A stretch of 64,000 bases of DNA from Flammulina velutipes (GCA_011800155.1 CM022370.1:310001-374000); one strand, 5' to 3'; shown: positions 22,598-34,878, counted from the stretch's first letter. Translations and numbers: made by a program. The notes: generated by a model not told the origin, from the sequence alone.

Positions 22598-24112
22598 TCA
22601 GCACCTCGTCCTAGGTCTGAACCAAAACTTCTCCCTCCAATACACATCGTAAATCCCATATCCAGGCTCTTGTCCATCCGCATAAATATGCGCGAACCAT
22701 CCAACACCCCCGCCCGCTACGGTCTTGAAGAACTCGCATTTAGAGTCAAGTAGGTTGAAATAATCCTGTACACCCATTAGAATTTGGATGAACACATAAG
22801 GGAACGAATAACTCACCGCTTCGTTACCAACGTTAGCTACAGCATTAGGACTGTTCGGTTGGACGCCTGGAGACGTGACAGAAGGCCAACCGTTCTATGG
22901 ACGTGGTCAGGAAACGCACTGGGTTGGGAGAAGACCAGAGACGAACCTCCGACATGTATATCTTCTTGCCTTTCCCGTGTTGGATAAACCTAGTATATCT
23001 GTTAGTTATGGTGAGGGCGACATTGGCCGGAGAACGTACCAATTGAGATCGTTTAAGACCAGCCCCCAAGAATTCCGAGCTGGCGTACCATGAGCAACAG
23101 ATCAACGTAGATGCGGCAGAAACTGACCAGTCGACGCCTGCTGGGCGAAGAACGGAAGCATGTGGATGTCAAAGACGTCTACGGCGTCAAGGATAGGCTG
23201 AGCTCCTCCATTTTTCTATACCAGAGACATTAGATCTGCGTGACATCAACCCAGCAAAGGACCATACCTGGTATCCCCACCTGCGATGAATGTCAGTACC
23301 ATGTTATGGTGAACTGTCGGAACGAAACTCACGCCATTTCCGAAATCGTCACTGGGATCCCCAGATTCTGGAGGTTCGCCTTTGCCGCCCATACTTGACT
23401 CGCGAGCGTACCCACGTCCAACACATCGTCATAGAGTGGCTCGGAGCCAAATTGAACCAGGCGGGTAACGAATTTGGCCTTGGGGTTCGTGTGCAACGTC
23501 AGGAAGAGCTGGTTTCGCCTTGTCTGCCAGATTGGAGAGTTATCAAAGCCGAACTAGGGACATCGTTAATTAGTAGGTGTACTGGTGATAACGGGAAAGG
23601 TCGTACCCAGATGAGAGCGTGGACGCCAACGGCTGCCTCCCACGCAGCATCGATAACGTCGTCACTAGTAAAGACGTCAGATACGCGGGTAAGCAAGAAA
23701 TGGGAAAGTACATACTAAAATCCCGCCCTATCGCAGGCGCCGTACAAGCGGACATATCGCCCGCTAAATTTGTTTCGAATATCCTTGAACTCGCGCTTGA
23801 GGGTCTCTTTGCTCTGACCTGGTGGTGATAATCAGCGAGCGTCCGAGTAGTACGAACGCGACACGAACATTCCGTCACTTCGTAGCTGAACCCGACAAAG
23901 GCGTATTCCGTACTAGGATCGCACCACCATCCGTTGGTCGAGGAGGGAACCCAGGTGGGCATGGAGAATCCAAGGGCGGGGAAACAACTCGAAGCGCTAT
24001 TGGCGAGACTGATGTTGGTAGAGCCTATGATAGGAATGTCGATGATAGGAATGGCGCTTCCGGATACAGCAAGCAGCAGGAGGTAGGCGAGAGAAAGATG
24101 GTGGGAAGCCAT
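22598..24112 (-). CDS. Secreted glycoside hydrolase family 17-like glucanase
   Basis: Many short exons on the minus strand run from ATG 24112 to the stop at 22598. A signal peptide is clear (MASHHLSLAYLLLLAVSGSA). The catalytic region shows FVTRLVQFGSEPLYDD (acid/base Glu of the xGSE motif) and KKIYMSE joined across an intron to NGWPS (nucleophile Glu of the SExGWP motif). The C-terminus GGGVGWFAHIYADGQEPGYG fits fungal GH17-like beta-1,3-glucanases and transglucosylases of the Scw/Bgl2 type. It probably acts in the wall or outside the cell on beta-1,3-glucan. No GPI signal is seen. Confidence 0.8.
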
Positions 24113-25223
24113 TGGGCTACTCCAACCAGGCAGGCTTTGTTTTTAACGAGCTGCTAGATCTGGTCAGAAGTTCTCCAGCGGGCGAGATAAAGATACACAC
24201 CTTCTTAAAGCGCAACCGCAGAGTTACTGTTCGTGTCTTGGGACTCGCAGGTGGCGGTCATAAGAACAAGGTGTCAAGAACACGATCGCGTGCAAGTTTC
24301 CGGCGGCTTCGCTATCCGAGGGCTCATATCTCGACGCTAGAACCAGAAATGCATCCAATGTTGAGCCAACCAGTACGCGAAGAAAGGGTTCTCGTTTACT
24401 AAACGCCGTGTTCGACGCGAAAATGGTGCAATCTTTCAGATCTATGAGTAGGAGGGGGGAAATCGCTGCTGGTGGTCCAAAGGAAGTGTAAAGCCGGTAT
24501 AACGAGTTCTTCAGGCGGATTAGAAGCGCACAGAGACTCCGATTTGAAGACGCACCTTCTCAAAGTGCAAGCTTCGTTGGTTACCACTCTTTCTTCGGAA
24601 TGGACAATAGCCATAATAGTCCAACGAGATCCGTCCTGTCCAAAGACTAGAGCTGCGAGTTCGAAGAGGAATCCCATTAACGATTTCTGGACTGATGATG
24701 GCAGGAGGGAAGGTCGTGATCCCACATTTCCGGCCTGTTCTGTTACCACCATCACGACTTCTCTATCTCAGCCGCAGAATCTAGCTTTTACACTACGACG
24801 TTCTGCCATGGGATGGCACTGAATGTGCCGGATATTGCATTTTGACCTTCGACTATTTTATTATTACTAGCTATCTTCGAGCACGAGTATCACCTTATCT
24901 CAGTGGTCTTACATTCAGCTTTCCTTCTGGGCAACATCCTTCGACCTTCTGTGTGTCATTGTATGGAACTCCCAGTCGCTGCCTGTCGCTGCCGATCCCT
25001 TATTGTCCTCCGCTCCCGGATGTCGCTTACAGCATCTCCACTGGTTCCATATACCTTCGGGTGATGCACAGTATCGCTGCGCTCTTTGGCATTGTCCATT
25101 GAGGCGCCGGCCTCAATCGTCTTTGTACACAAGTGCTAAGCAGATTCCCATCGTTTCCAGTGTCATCCACGTGATGGTGACATTGTCCTCATTGACAATG
25201 GCCTGAACAATGAGTCCCACATA
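24113..25223. other. Intergenic stretch of 1.1 kb
   Basis: It holds the promoter of the GH17 gene and of the gene at 25273. Frames on both strands are short and unspliced, with no recognisable protein. Confidence 0.4.
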
Positions 25224-25272
25224 ACATATTTAAGACATCGGGTAGGCCTCTTGACATGCTACTACTACAACC

Positions 25273-25949
25273 ATGGCATACTTTCCCCCACGGTATGACT
25301 TTCCAAGTTGCGCCACATTCAAGGGACTGACATTGCACAGACCAGACAACTACAAGTATTTCCACGAGGATCCCGACACGGACTGTGAAATTCCATCCGT
25401 GTCGAGCACACCCGAGGAAAGGCGGCTGCAGAGTATTCAACGCGCCCAGCAGCCTCTCCCACCCCGTGTGGCAGCGGTGACGCCCATATGGGTGCGTACG
25501 CACGAGCTCTTTGCGCCTTTCTACAAGTCGGGGAATGATTATGACGAGGATGATCAAGAACAAATGATCACCTTTGTCGTCAGACTCATGCAGCACGAGC
25601 ACGCTGTGAGTACTATTCCCATTGACTTGATCACCTCGAGACTAACCAACTCACAGAAGATGAACCAAACGAGAGGGAATGGGTACAGAGTCAAGTACAA
25701 AATCACTCCGTTCTTGGATGGGCAGAGTCCTAGTCTGGTAGGCATCTTCCCCGCTGATAGTTGTCATTCCCACTAATTATCTTCTTTATGTAGCACGGTT
25801 TGCCACTGCTTGTAGATGTGGACGCCGTGAACCATCTCACCAAGACAGAGCTGCAACGGTATTGCGAGGGTTATGGAATCGCTCCCGTCCCTCGAGATGT
25901 GGAGAAGCGGCGCATGGCGGTGAAGCGGCACATAGGATGTGTGATCTAA
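25273..25949 (+). CDS. Hypothetical protein, three exons
   Basis: Exons join across introns near 25606-25656 and 25738-25793; the stop is TAA 25947-25949. A TATA-like ATATTTAAG at about 25224 lies 49 bp before the ATG. The protein has about 190 residues, is hydrophilic, and starts MAYFPPRYDFPSC. Its last 45 residues (HLTKTELQRYCEGYGI followed by a basic helix) resemble a small helical DNA- or protein-binding hairpin such as SAP, but this is only a resemblance. No signal peptide. Confidence 0.6.
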
Positions 25950-26104
25950 TGTTGTGTATTGCTGTCGAATTATGTATATTGTTAAGTTAGGTTGCCAGTA
26001 TATGGAACAACGAATCTAGTTCCCTGGATATTGTCCGTCTTCTATACCCTCCAGTCCATATGTCGCCTCCAACAAAGCATGCAATAGCCCACGGAATCGA
26101 AGGC

Positions 26105-26529
26105 TTACAGCGCCGCGTGCGAACCAACCGTGGGATCGATCCCCACACCCCATTTCTCGGTACCAGAATCAGAATCAGTTGTGGCGTTGAACACTACCAA
26201 AGGTCAGATTTCAAGAATTAACCAACCAAGAGTTAAAGACTCACGAACAACCATCCAATCATCCTCATCAACCCATGGGTCCTTCAAAAGATCTAGAATA
26301 TTATCCGCCTCAGGCGGGGACTCGGCGGAATCAGTCTTCTCCTTATCCTTGTTCGTATCCCTTTGTCAACCGAGTCCTTCAGCCCATTGTACCAATCCCA
26401 TACAATGAAGGGTACTCACCAAATAATGGTCTGACCGGACCATCCCCTCCCAGCATCAAGAGGGCTTATCGGCGCTGCCGACACAGACATGGCAGCGAGA
26501 AACACAAACAACGTAGACGTCAAATGCAT
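26105..26529 (-). CDS. Small secreted protein, three exons
   Basis: From ATG 26529 the first exon encodes a signal peptide (MHLTSTLFVFLAAMSVSAAP). Introns near 26420-26362 and 26247-26194 join in frame and the stop is TAA 26107-26105. The mature part of about 75 residues is acidic and has no cysteine pairs (EADNILDLLKDPWVDEDDW). No family is recognised; it fits the class of small secreted proteins common in Agaricomycetes. Confidence 0.6.
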
Positions 26530-26561
26530 ATCGGATGTGTCGACCTCAAGTTTCACTCAAG

Positions 26562-26569
26562 CCTTTATA
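26562..26569 (-). promoter_or_regulatory. TATA box of the small secreted protein gene
   Basis: On the minus strand TATAAAGG lies 33-40 bp before the ATG at 26529. The short distance implies a very short 5' leader. Confidence 0.5.
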
Positions 26570-26819
26570 TCACCCCATCTGAGGTGATGGTGATGGTGGG
26601 TACAACAAAGTTGTTCTCAGTCGCTCCGTCGGCCTAGTACATACATAGCCTCATGATGGCGGGAGGATTTAAGATATCTACTGTACAGGTAATATCAACC
26701 GGTTTCCAAAATACTTGCTCGAATAGTCAGCGTCATGGTATTATTGAAAACAATCACTGCAAGTCTGGGGTACATGATACATAATGCGCCACATATGGCA
26801 ACGAATACAAATAATTAGG

Positions 26820-28175
26820 TTACGAACGCGTAGTGTTGGGAATAACATCATAACAGCAGTATGATATCATGTAATCTGGAAACAAGGCAGAATACTGGCC
26901 TCCCAACGAATCATGCTCATGAAGCCGCACATTCCCAGTTGGCACTGCGAACCTATACAGCCAAGTAAATCAGCATAGAGAAAACATTCCAGATTTCAGA
27001 TATCCACATTTTCGTGTCATGACAATTCCGGAGGGCCGGGATAAAAGGAGGATACATCTTCTGCTGCATAGCACGCTCCCAATCTACGCCTCTGAACCAA
27101 GTATGCACCATGACATCCCGGGCGCCACCACGGTGCCTACTCCCCAGTCGAGTCCCCGGGTCCGTCAATAACAAGGACCAGATCATGTCCATCGCGTTAC
27201 CATTCATGACGCCCCGAGGCCACTGTATAGCACTTGGCCCCTCCAGTAAAACCCGTTGGCACAGCTCAGTCTTCCGTACGTACGGCTGGAGACCTGTGAG
27301 CATCACGAACATTAGTATCCCGAAGGAGTACCAGTCGATAGATGTAGTGTATTCCGGGATACGTCCGAAGAGCTCGGGCGCCATGTACTCTATGGTGCCA
27401 CCGAGGTGGCAAGACACGCCGTGCTGTGTGGCGAGACCGAAGTCTGATAGTTTTATATGCCCGTTGGCGGCAATGATGATATTGGAAGGCTTGATGTCGC
27501 GGTGGAGGATACCTTCAGAGTGGATGTATGATAGCGCGAGGACGATCTCAATGGCGTAGAAACGGGCAGTGATTTCGAAGATACGCTGTAATTTCGTCAG
27601 TACTGGGTTCCAATCGGAGGAGTGTGTGAAGGCCAACCTTGTTCATGCTGATTAGTGTACCTAGGTCACCGCCTGGGATAAACTCCAGCACGATGTAAAG
27701 ATTCTCCACGTCTTGGAACGCGCCGAATGTCTTGGACACGAACGGCGATCGCATCTTCTTCAGTAGGTGTAATTCAGTATTGACATTACCTGTTTGATTC
27801 TCGGCAACGAGTGTTCGTTTCTTCATAACCTTAATCGCGAATGGCTGACCCGTTCGACGAGATCTCGCTATAGAGATGTTGGTTATTGCGGTACGATGTG
27901 AAGAAGGTGGATCGACCTTTGAATACGATGGCAAAACCTCCCTTCCCAATTACCCTCTCGAAGGTGATGACGCATCGGCATAACCAGAGTGGGACTTCTA
28001 TCTTGCACGTCTGTAATGACCTCTGGAAATCAGAGAGAACAACATGAAGGGGTTTATATGATGGAGGGAGTGTTACTTCACCGACAGGTCCATATGTGTA
28101 CGCGGCAGCAGGGCGTAGTTGTTGATGTGGCGCGGCTACGTTGTATGTCTGCAGCATGTGTTGAATGTGGTTCAT
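26820..28175 (-). CDS. AGC-like Ser/Thr protein kinase (kinase 1)
   Basis: Minus-strand gene with ATG 28175, introns near 27918-27868, 27638-27585 and 27010-26951, and TAA at 26822-26820. Motifs are intact: GKGGFAIVFKG (glycine loop), FAIKVMKKR (ATP lysine), GILHRDIKPSN (catalytic Asp), LSDFGLA (DFG) and EYMAPE. The C-lobe ends with TWFRGVDW, as in AGC kinases, and the last exon adds a tail of about 40 residues. It lacks PH, C1 or other regulatory domains. It is related to, but less similar than, the pair at 28761 and 49323. Confidence 0.8.
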
Positions 28176-28494
28176 GGTCCGTAAAACTCCGTTGTCGCTG
28201 CTGGTGGGCTGATAAAAACATATGAGTGATAGGCTTTTATAGACTCACGGTACGGTGGGCGTGGTCTTTGTACTTCAAACACCGATTGGACGTTCTTCTC
28301 TTCCCTTTTTGGCGCGATTTTCAGGGAAAGCTGTGCGCTTTTGCCTGCTGGTCAAACTTGAAAGAAAACCCATTGGTATCGAGAAGACAACGATGCCTTA
28401 CCTCATTTTGCAAGAACCTTTCGAGGCCGGCGGGTCCATCTGGGAGGTAGAATTCAATGATGACATGGAAAGTGATGTTGTTCGGGACTGGAAG

Positions 28495-28611
28495 TTCAAG
28501 TTCGTAATCTATCGTTCCATCGCCCCCTTAAGGCGAAGAGATCAGAGCCACCGAATGATTGACACCGAAAGGATAGCTAATGTTTGTGTCAGTGTTGGGT
28601 GGACGAAACAG
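28495..28611 (-). pseudogene. Relic of the 5' end of an OTT_1508-type deaminase gene
   Basis: Read on the minus strand, this stretch aligns with the first 35-40 codons of the deaminase gene at 50834, both following a kinase gene at a similar distance. The initiator codon is CTG instead of ATG, the frame is interrupted by TAA at 28530-28528, and similarity fades around 28500. Shared elements include FRPP versus FCPP, and VALIS in both. No catalytic part of the deaminase survives. Confidence 0.6.
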
Positions 28612-28760
28612 GACGGTAACATGCCACGACTTGTTGCTTGATCGGACCAGTAGCAGGCTACCACAGTGAGTACAAAAAATGCATTCATGCGAGAAGAGTA
28701 CGAGGAAATTAACGGGAACGGGATACTAGTACAGAATGGGAATGGCATGGCAGAAGTGAT

Positions 28761-30133
28761 CTAATAAGGCTTTGCGTCAGGAATAGAAGAAGCACAACAC
28801 TCTGCTTGTCGAAAGACCGGGAACAAGTGATAATACTGGTCGTGGAGTTCCCCAGTGGTATGAAGGTTGACACTAGGAGCTCCGGCGAACCTAAAGAAGA
28901 ATCTAAATCAGCACCAAGCAGATATTCGAAGATTGTGAGCACCTACATTCGAGTATCATGCTCATCTTCCAGTCGAGGGATGAATGGAGGTGTCACTTCC
29001 AAGCGCGCAACACTCTGCCAGTGCACATCTCTGAACCAGGGATGTGACATGACATCCCAAGCGCCACGACGGCTCTTGCTTCCCATCCGCGCCTCTTTGT
29101 CTGTCCACAACAATCCCGAGATCAAGTTTACCAAGGTGTTACTGAATGTGCGCTCCGGCCATTGAATGGCTATAGGGCCCAGCTCCATGACGCGTCTCCA
29201 CATTTCAGTGCCCCCGATGTACGGCGCCTCACCCGTGAGCATGTTGTATATCACTATACCTAGGGCATACCAATCGACGGTTTGGGTGACCCTAACATGA
29301 CGCTTGAACTGTTCGGGTGCCATGTACTCTGGTGTGCCAGCTTGGTATGGCGAAGTGTCGTTTAGCCTGGCGAGACCAAAGTCGGAGAGTTTGATGTGCC
29401 CGTCGCGCGTAATGAGGATGTTGGCTGGCTTGATATCATGGTGGGTGATACCTTGTGAGTGGATGTACGATATAGCGAGGATGATCTCGGAGGCGTAGAA
29501 ACGGGTTGTGCTCTCTGAGAACCCCTGTAATTCGGTCAGTGATCGGTCTTGACTGGGTTAGAACGAGAAAGCATACTGTGTTCAACGCGATGAGAGTCTC
29601 TAAGTCGCCGCCTGAGAGAAATTCCATCGCAATGTAGAGATTCTCTATGTCTTGGAATGCGTCAGATGCTTTGCATACGAAAGGTGAGCGCATGTTCAAT
29701 AGCAGTCGTGCTTCGCGGTCGATATTCTCTACCTGTCGCCGGGCAACCGCCATCGATTTCTTCATGATCTTCACCGCATATGACTGCCCCGTTTGAATGG
29801 ACCGTGCTATAAAGAAGGTTAGCGAAAGGCAGTATAGAGAATAACATGCACACCTTTGACGACGACTCCGAATCCCCCACGCCCAATCATCGGTCCGAAG
29901 CCAACGAGGCATCGACACAACCCATCCCTAGCAGATGGATAAGTTGACAGGTAGCGGCTGCATTGCGACGGCGACGACCGTTTCAGTCCCGGAGGAGCAA
30001 CGGGAGGATCCAGGTATTCCGGAGGAGGAAATAGTCCGAGAGAGTGATCCTCGATATGAGCAACGATGGGGACCTGGAGATGGAATGAGGCGTGGTATTT
30101 AAGGTTGTGCATAACCCGGTTCAAGTCAGCCAT
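28761..30133 (-). CDS. AGC-like Ser/Thr protein kinase (kinase 2)
   Basis: Start ATG 30133 in an ACCACCATGG context; the same context and promoter precede the paralogue at 49323, which decides the start. Introns lie near 29853-29809, 29580-29525 and 28943-28890; the stop TAG is at 28763-28761. Motifs: GRGGFGVVVKG, YAVKIMKKS (lysine), ITHHDIKPAN (HHD variant with catalytic Asp kept), LSDFGLA and EYMAPEQF. The last exon has a conserved tail ending FRQAECCASS..KPY. No extra domains. Probably active; substrates unknown. Confidence 0.8.
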
Positions 30134-31368
30134 GGTGGTCGACATCGCTTGTGGCAGATACAGATGCTCAGCTATAGCTTTTAAAAGACCTGTACTATGT
30201 ACGGGGGTAGCATTGTTGAGCAATAAACGCGTGAAGGACAATGAGAGGCCACAAGGATGGTAATTATCCGTTTCCTTTCGGCGAGATTTCCAGACAATGG
30301 CGTTGGCCCAGGACCGTGGCCAGGATCTGGATTTACTTTTAGATTACCCGCTAGCTGTGCGTGTCATGATGGTATATCTGGTGTAGGTGAATGAACGTCA
30401 GCCTATCGACAACAACAAGTGCAAAAGCACGAACGAGGAATTGGAGCGATAACTTGAAGGAGAGCATGCGACTGACTCCAGCTACATGTTTTCTGGTTCG
30501 ATTTACGACCTCAGCGACCAGGACCCCGCGCCCAAGATGAGACAGTAACATCTCTAAGACTTGACTGCTCGTAAATCGATGACAGTGGTCCAATGCTAGT
30601 CGTAGTCGTATTGTGTAAGGTGAGTTATCGGGAATCGGTCCCCTAGTACTTACAGGGTTAGAAAAGACACCAACTAAAGCTTGTGACGAATCTGGTTGAG
30701 ACGGAATGGAACAGAGACCATTCTAGCGTCCGGACTACAACGGTAGCCGTAGCAGTCGTTGACGAAGATCAAAGAAGTGCGGCATCGACCATCCAAGAGG
30801 TTATCGTTCAGAGTGGAGGAGAAGCACGTCGAACGGGTTAGAGGGTACCGACTGAGTATGGCTAGTAGGCTGATAGGATTCCCTGGGTATCCACGGCCCC
30901 CCTGAAGCGTAGAGTGCAATGGGCATTGAACATAGGTCCGGGATTTCCAGACGATTTGAAGCTATCTTCCCACTTGTATCGCCGTGATGTAAATTCCGTA
31001 GGGTATGTAACGGAGGCACCCGTCCTCGTAAGTGGGTCGCTCGTCGTTGTTGGAGGTCGGCTGAATGGTGAGCAGAACGTTAGTGATGGTCAAGAGGAAA
31101 ATGGGAAACGTGACCTGATATGTCTTGATTTTCGACCATCAACTTTCAAATTCTCTGCCAACACTCGTATTTCTGAGCGGCTGGATATATTTCTTCTCAC
31201 AGGACACGGCCCTATGGAAAAGTCGAAAATTTCGATGTCGGACATACAACGTATGCCTTTTAGTCTTCCCAAACAGAAGGGCAAACATACAGTGACAATA
31301 ATGGGCCAGCATCTAAACGAAGTTCGCGCAAGCTATTAGACGATAGAATCAGCCCTCTGGAGACAATC
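30134..31368. other. Mostly non-coding stretch with one open frame of uncertain status
   Basis: The first 110 bp contain the promoter of kinase 2. From about 30914 to 31339 a plus-strand frame is open for 141 codons (containing DLICLDFRPSTFKFSANTR), but it begins without an ATG and has no convincing donor at its end. It may be an exon of the gene that follows at 31369 or a relic. Confidence 0.35.
30178..30187 (-). promoter_or_regulatory. TATA-like element shared by kinases 2 and 3
   Basis: CTTTTAAAAG on the minus strand, about 45-55 bp before the ATG of kinase 2. The surrounding 100 bp match the promoter of kinase 3 (TTTTAAA at 49270). Confidence 0.6.
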
Positions 31369-32175
31369 ATGCCTGGTGTGGAAGAAGAGGTGCGTCCTCC
31401 ATGGATGCAACTACATCGAAAGCTAACCTCGGATTAGGCGGACGACGGCGAATCAATCCTCGACGATCAGTACATTATGGAGGCAGACAATCTCATATTT
31501 ATCTGTGACGACGTGGAAACGCGTTCCCAGGCTGCAGCTTTGCTCGGACAGAATCATTTCATGTCTTCGTACAACCCGCTCAACGTGCTCGCGAATCTGC
31601 TGAAGACGGTGTGTAACTAGTGAACCGTCTTGACGCCTAAACTCACATAGTCCTCGTCAGTCTACTGCACGCACCTGAGTCGACGTCTACCCCCGCCGTG
31701 TTTCAGCAATGCTATCATCGCCCAATTGTATGCTCCTCAACGTGGCTACGACCGCTTCCGCACCATCGAATTCGAACACTGCTTCCAGTGGTTGCATCCA
31801 GTACCCAGCCGCTCTTACCACCAACGGAGATATGGGTACGCCTTCGCCCATTACACAGATTTAAACTGACGATGTTGGCAAAAGCCTTTGAGAACCGCAT
31901 AACAAGCGAACTGCTGTCATTCAAGGTCGATACTTGGAATCTATGTATATGACGAATGGTCAAACTCCGTTTCTTGACCACTCTTCAGAAGTGGTTATGC
32001 AGCTTTTCCGTCTGCGAAGAGACTCCTGTACGACGTTCCCTTGTCTTTTCTAATCTTCCGCGACTGAACAGGCGAACAGAAAGCGCCTACCGCACGGTGT
32101 ATCGCCGAATGGCTTCCAATGTGTATTCATTATTGTCTACCTGAACGCCAATGGCGTCGGAGGTCCAGCTCCTAG
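31369..32175 (+). CDS. Hypothetical protein, spliced, with a frame conflict
   Basis: ATG 31369 (MPGVEEEADDGESILDD) leads through introns near 31391-31437 and 31611-31650 into a clearly protein-like exon (QYIMEADNLIFICDD, then QLYAPQRGYDRFRTIEF). That frame ends at 31870. Downstream exons (GRYLESMYMTNGQTPFLDH, then a Cys/Trp-containing end at TAG 32173-32175) are also protein-like but in another frame, and no intron of normal length links them. Either an intron was missed or the gene carries a frameshift. Function unknown. Confidence 0.4.
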
Positions 32176-33002
32176 ATACGCAGTCAAAGATGCACGTTGA
32201 TGGGCCCGGGCCAGACACAGTCTCTGGGATTCTAATGTACTGGGGTCAGTGTCTTCTAAAACATCGGTACCCCCTCTCATCGATATTATTTCAGCTCGAG
32301 TATAGCTACGAAGAGGTCACGGACGACGAATGGTTTAACTAGCTTTAGGAACACGAGTAGTCAGGATGCCAAGACGTGTGCGAAACTGTCACAATTGTGA
32401 ACCGAAATACATAGGCATGGGCGGCCTTGTCCTGGCTCTTGGACTGTGTTATCTCTAAGGATATCTCCTTCCTTTCTGATGGACATCGATAGTCGAGCAA
32501 CCCAACCTGGATCTTTGTGAGTCCACACAAACCATTCGGGACATCCAATTGTCTTGTAGGTTGACATCAATTCGTTTCTATGTGGTTCTAGTGCGAGGCG
32601 TGTCGAAATGGAAGCTGTTGTTCTCTGTCAATTGTCACTCTTGAAGTTGATGTGGAAACAACCCTTGCGGCGGTCAGTGATCTCCAGCGAGGTTGAGCCG
32701 GTGAGCTGGGCATCTTACCTCTCCTTACTGCGTGTCTTGCATTCGGATTTCACTTCAAATCGTTGCAAGAGTGACATACCAAATCTAATGGTTTCTTCAG
32801 CGCTGAACGCGAGTTGGTAGATGCAACGCCACAAACCAGCTATCAGGGTCACATCTCCAAGGTGTGGTTGAGCGAGCTGTCTGCCGAGAGTAATCTGCGC
32901 TATATTCGTTCTCCGTTCAGTGGCGCCGTTCTCGTGATGAAGAGACAAGGGGCTATCTCCGAATGGATGAACAGCAAGCGTGGGTAACCGCCACAATTTG
33001 AG
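32176..33002. other. Low-coding stretch
   Basis: A short plus-strand exon pair near 32151-32342 (ending LEYSYEEVTDDEWFN) has good splice sites but no partner exons. The rest has nothing supported. Confidence 0.35.
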
Positions 33003-34829
33003 GTTATATAAGGCCTTGCACTGGCGCCTTTTTTTCCTCAGAGCCACTACCACCATCCCGCCTCGAGCTTCATCGCTTCTTGGTCAACGTGATGCCTGCA
33101 TGGCATGGGATGTGTCTGGCTTGAGGTAGCGCTGCTCATCGTGAGTAGTTCGTTCTTCGTCGTTTGCTGCTCTCATCGCTCAGTGTACCATCAGATCTTC
33201 GCAACGAGGATGGTCCGATCCGTGAGGAAGCAACCAGTACTCACATCCATGTGGTCGACTCCGCGACTACATCGACCCGAACCTTCATGCCCCTCGACTG
33301 ACCTCGCAACCCCACCCCCAGGCGCCCTTCAAGGCTCGAGCAGCCTTGGGCATCAAGGGCGCATCGGTCGGTTAACCGACTGGTACTACCAGGACCCCCA
33401 TTACTCCTCTCGCTCTACATCTCAGCGCCGTAAGTGAGCGACATCTGGGGCAATCGGTAGCTGGCGATTGTGCAAGCTGAGCCATCGGTCTTGGGGCATC
33501 GAGGCGCTCGTCTACAAGAGCCAAATCGAGGCTAGGTTTTCGCTCCTGTACCGTGAACAGGTGGCGGGGATCAACGATCCATATCCCTCTAATTATGGAT
33601 CACTAAGAAAGGTGCGTCATTCTTCCTCGACTGTTCCGTTTGTCACTCACTGACTTCTCTGCAGAGTTCATTCGACCACCCTGCAACATTGGTGGCTGTC
33701 CCCGTTGATGCTGTATTGTTTCAACGGGGACTTTCAAGATACAGTACGTTGTCATAATCTACCACCCTCCATCTCTCTATTACTGACATTACTTGCCCAG
33801 AACATACTGTGTGATTTCCCGAGATGGAAGACTGCAACAACGTATGCCCCATTTCCGCCCCCTTCCATCTCTCCATGCTGACCTTGTTTATCTTTAGGTC
33901 TCTTATATATGTGTCAAATATCAAACCAGGCGCGTATTCCCGGAAAAGGGCACCAAACGTGTCCTCGCGCCCCCTTGTCGTGGGTTCCGGGCTTAAGGCC
34001 TTTCGGCTACCAAGTGCGCGTTAATCATCCACATTTCTCGTTCTATTTCATCTCCTCAACACCATGCCGTTCGTCAAACTTTCTCTTCACTTCTGCCAAT
34101 CTTCTAAATGTCTCAAAACAGGTCTCCCGCCTAGCCGCATCGAAGCCACCTCGACGCCCAGCTACCATTGGCCACTGACGTCTCGAGCAACACTCGCAGG
34201 CGAACGGGTCAGCCTACCATTGCATCGAGGTTGGTCTCACCACCATCCATACATCAATGATTGGCAGGCGGGAGTGGCAAACCACATTCATTCCATTCGT
34301 CTCTTTCCCTTCAGAGTCGACGTTGTCTTCTCCTCCTACGAACTCATCGTCAATCAAAACCATGAGAGCTGGTAAGTCTCTTACACCGGCCCTCAGTACA
34401 ACCATGGACCGAGCAGCTCGTCGTGCGTCTGAATCCAATTCCTCCTCAATCTCCAAACTACTGATCTTGAAGTCCAGACCATAAGATCGCTGGCTCGGTC
34501 CAGTGTGGATTGCGTGACTTCAAGAACCAAGAAACCGCTAGTCTGGGAGTTCGAGGATAACAGTACGTCTTCCCTCCCTCGCGTTCATCCCTCGCACTAA
34601 CCTTTCTCCCGGCAGTACCCCAAGATACCCTCATTCCCAGCTCCGAGACAAAGAGCGGTTACCATTCTGCCTGAAATTTTTCATTTGAGTGCCTCAACGT
34701 TCCATGCCGCTTGCCTGGGATATTGATTCGGGCAGTACGTTCGTCTCTTCTATATCACAACTAATAGTCCATTGACGCCACTCTCAGATGTGACTTCCCG
34801 TAATCCCAGCTATCATCCGTAGTTTGTAG
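33003..34829 (+). other. Cluster of small spliced coding traces with an internal duplication
   Basis: A TATATAAGG at about 33006 could serve a plus-strand gene. Protein-like exons with good splice borders include 33468-33600 (GIEALVYKSQIEARFSLLYR), joined at 33665 to FDHPATLVAVPVDAVLFQRG. A second set at about 34404-34674 contains LLILK, then KPLVWEFEDN across a 52-bp intron, ending SSETKSGYHSA. A third small pair near 34704-34829 reads WDIDSG before its intron. Several introns end just before a shared TGTGAYTTCCCG. No complete gene could be assembled and no family is recognised. It is probably a set of duplicated, partly decayed small genes. Confidence 0.35.
33970..34000 (+). repeat. Duplicated 30-bp element, copy A
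   Basis: Matches 34849-34878 with the core CCTTGTCGTGGG and CCGGGCTTRAGGC. Each copy lies 3' of the intron-plus-TGTGAYTTCCCG motif. Confidence 0.55.
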
Positions 34830-34848
34830 TTCCCGGGGAATGTCGTGC

Positions 34849-34878
34849 TCCCTTGTCGTGGGCCCCGGGCTTGAGGCT
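34849..34878 (+). repeat. Duplicated 30-bp element, copy B
   Basis: Second copy of the element at 33970, spaced about 880 bp away in direct orientation. Confidence 0.55.

Noticed and set aside
22845..24157. Plus-strand frames over the GH17 gene
   Set aside because: Antisense shadows; the minus strand carries the catalytic motifs, signal peptide and consistent introns.
26101..26165. tRNA-like GGGATCGATCCCCAC stretch
   Set aside because: It is the coding end of the small secreted protein on the minus strand; no D-arm or anticodon arm can be built.
28226..28641. Plus-strand frame of 128 codons between kinases 1 and 2
   Set aside because: It lies antisense to the deaminase relic and kinase flank, starts without an ATG and has no splice signals.
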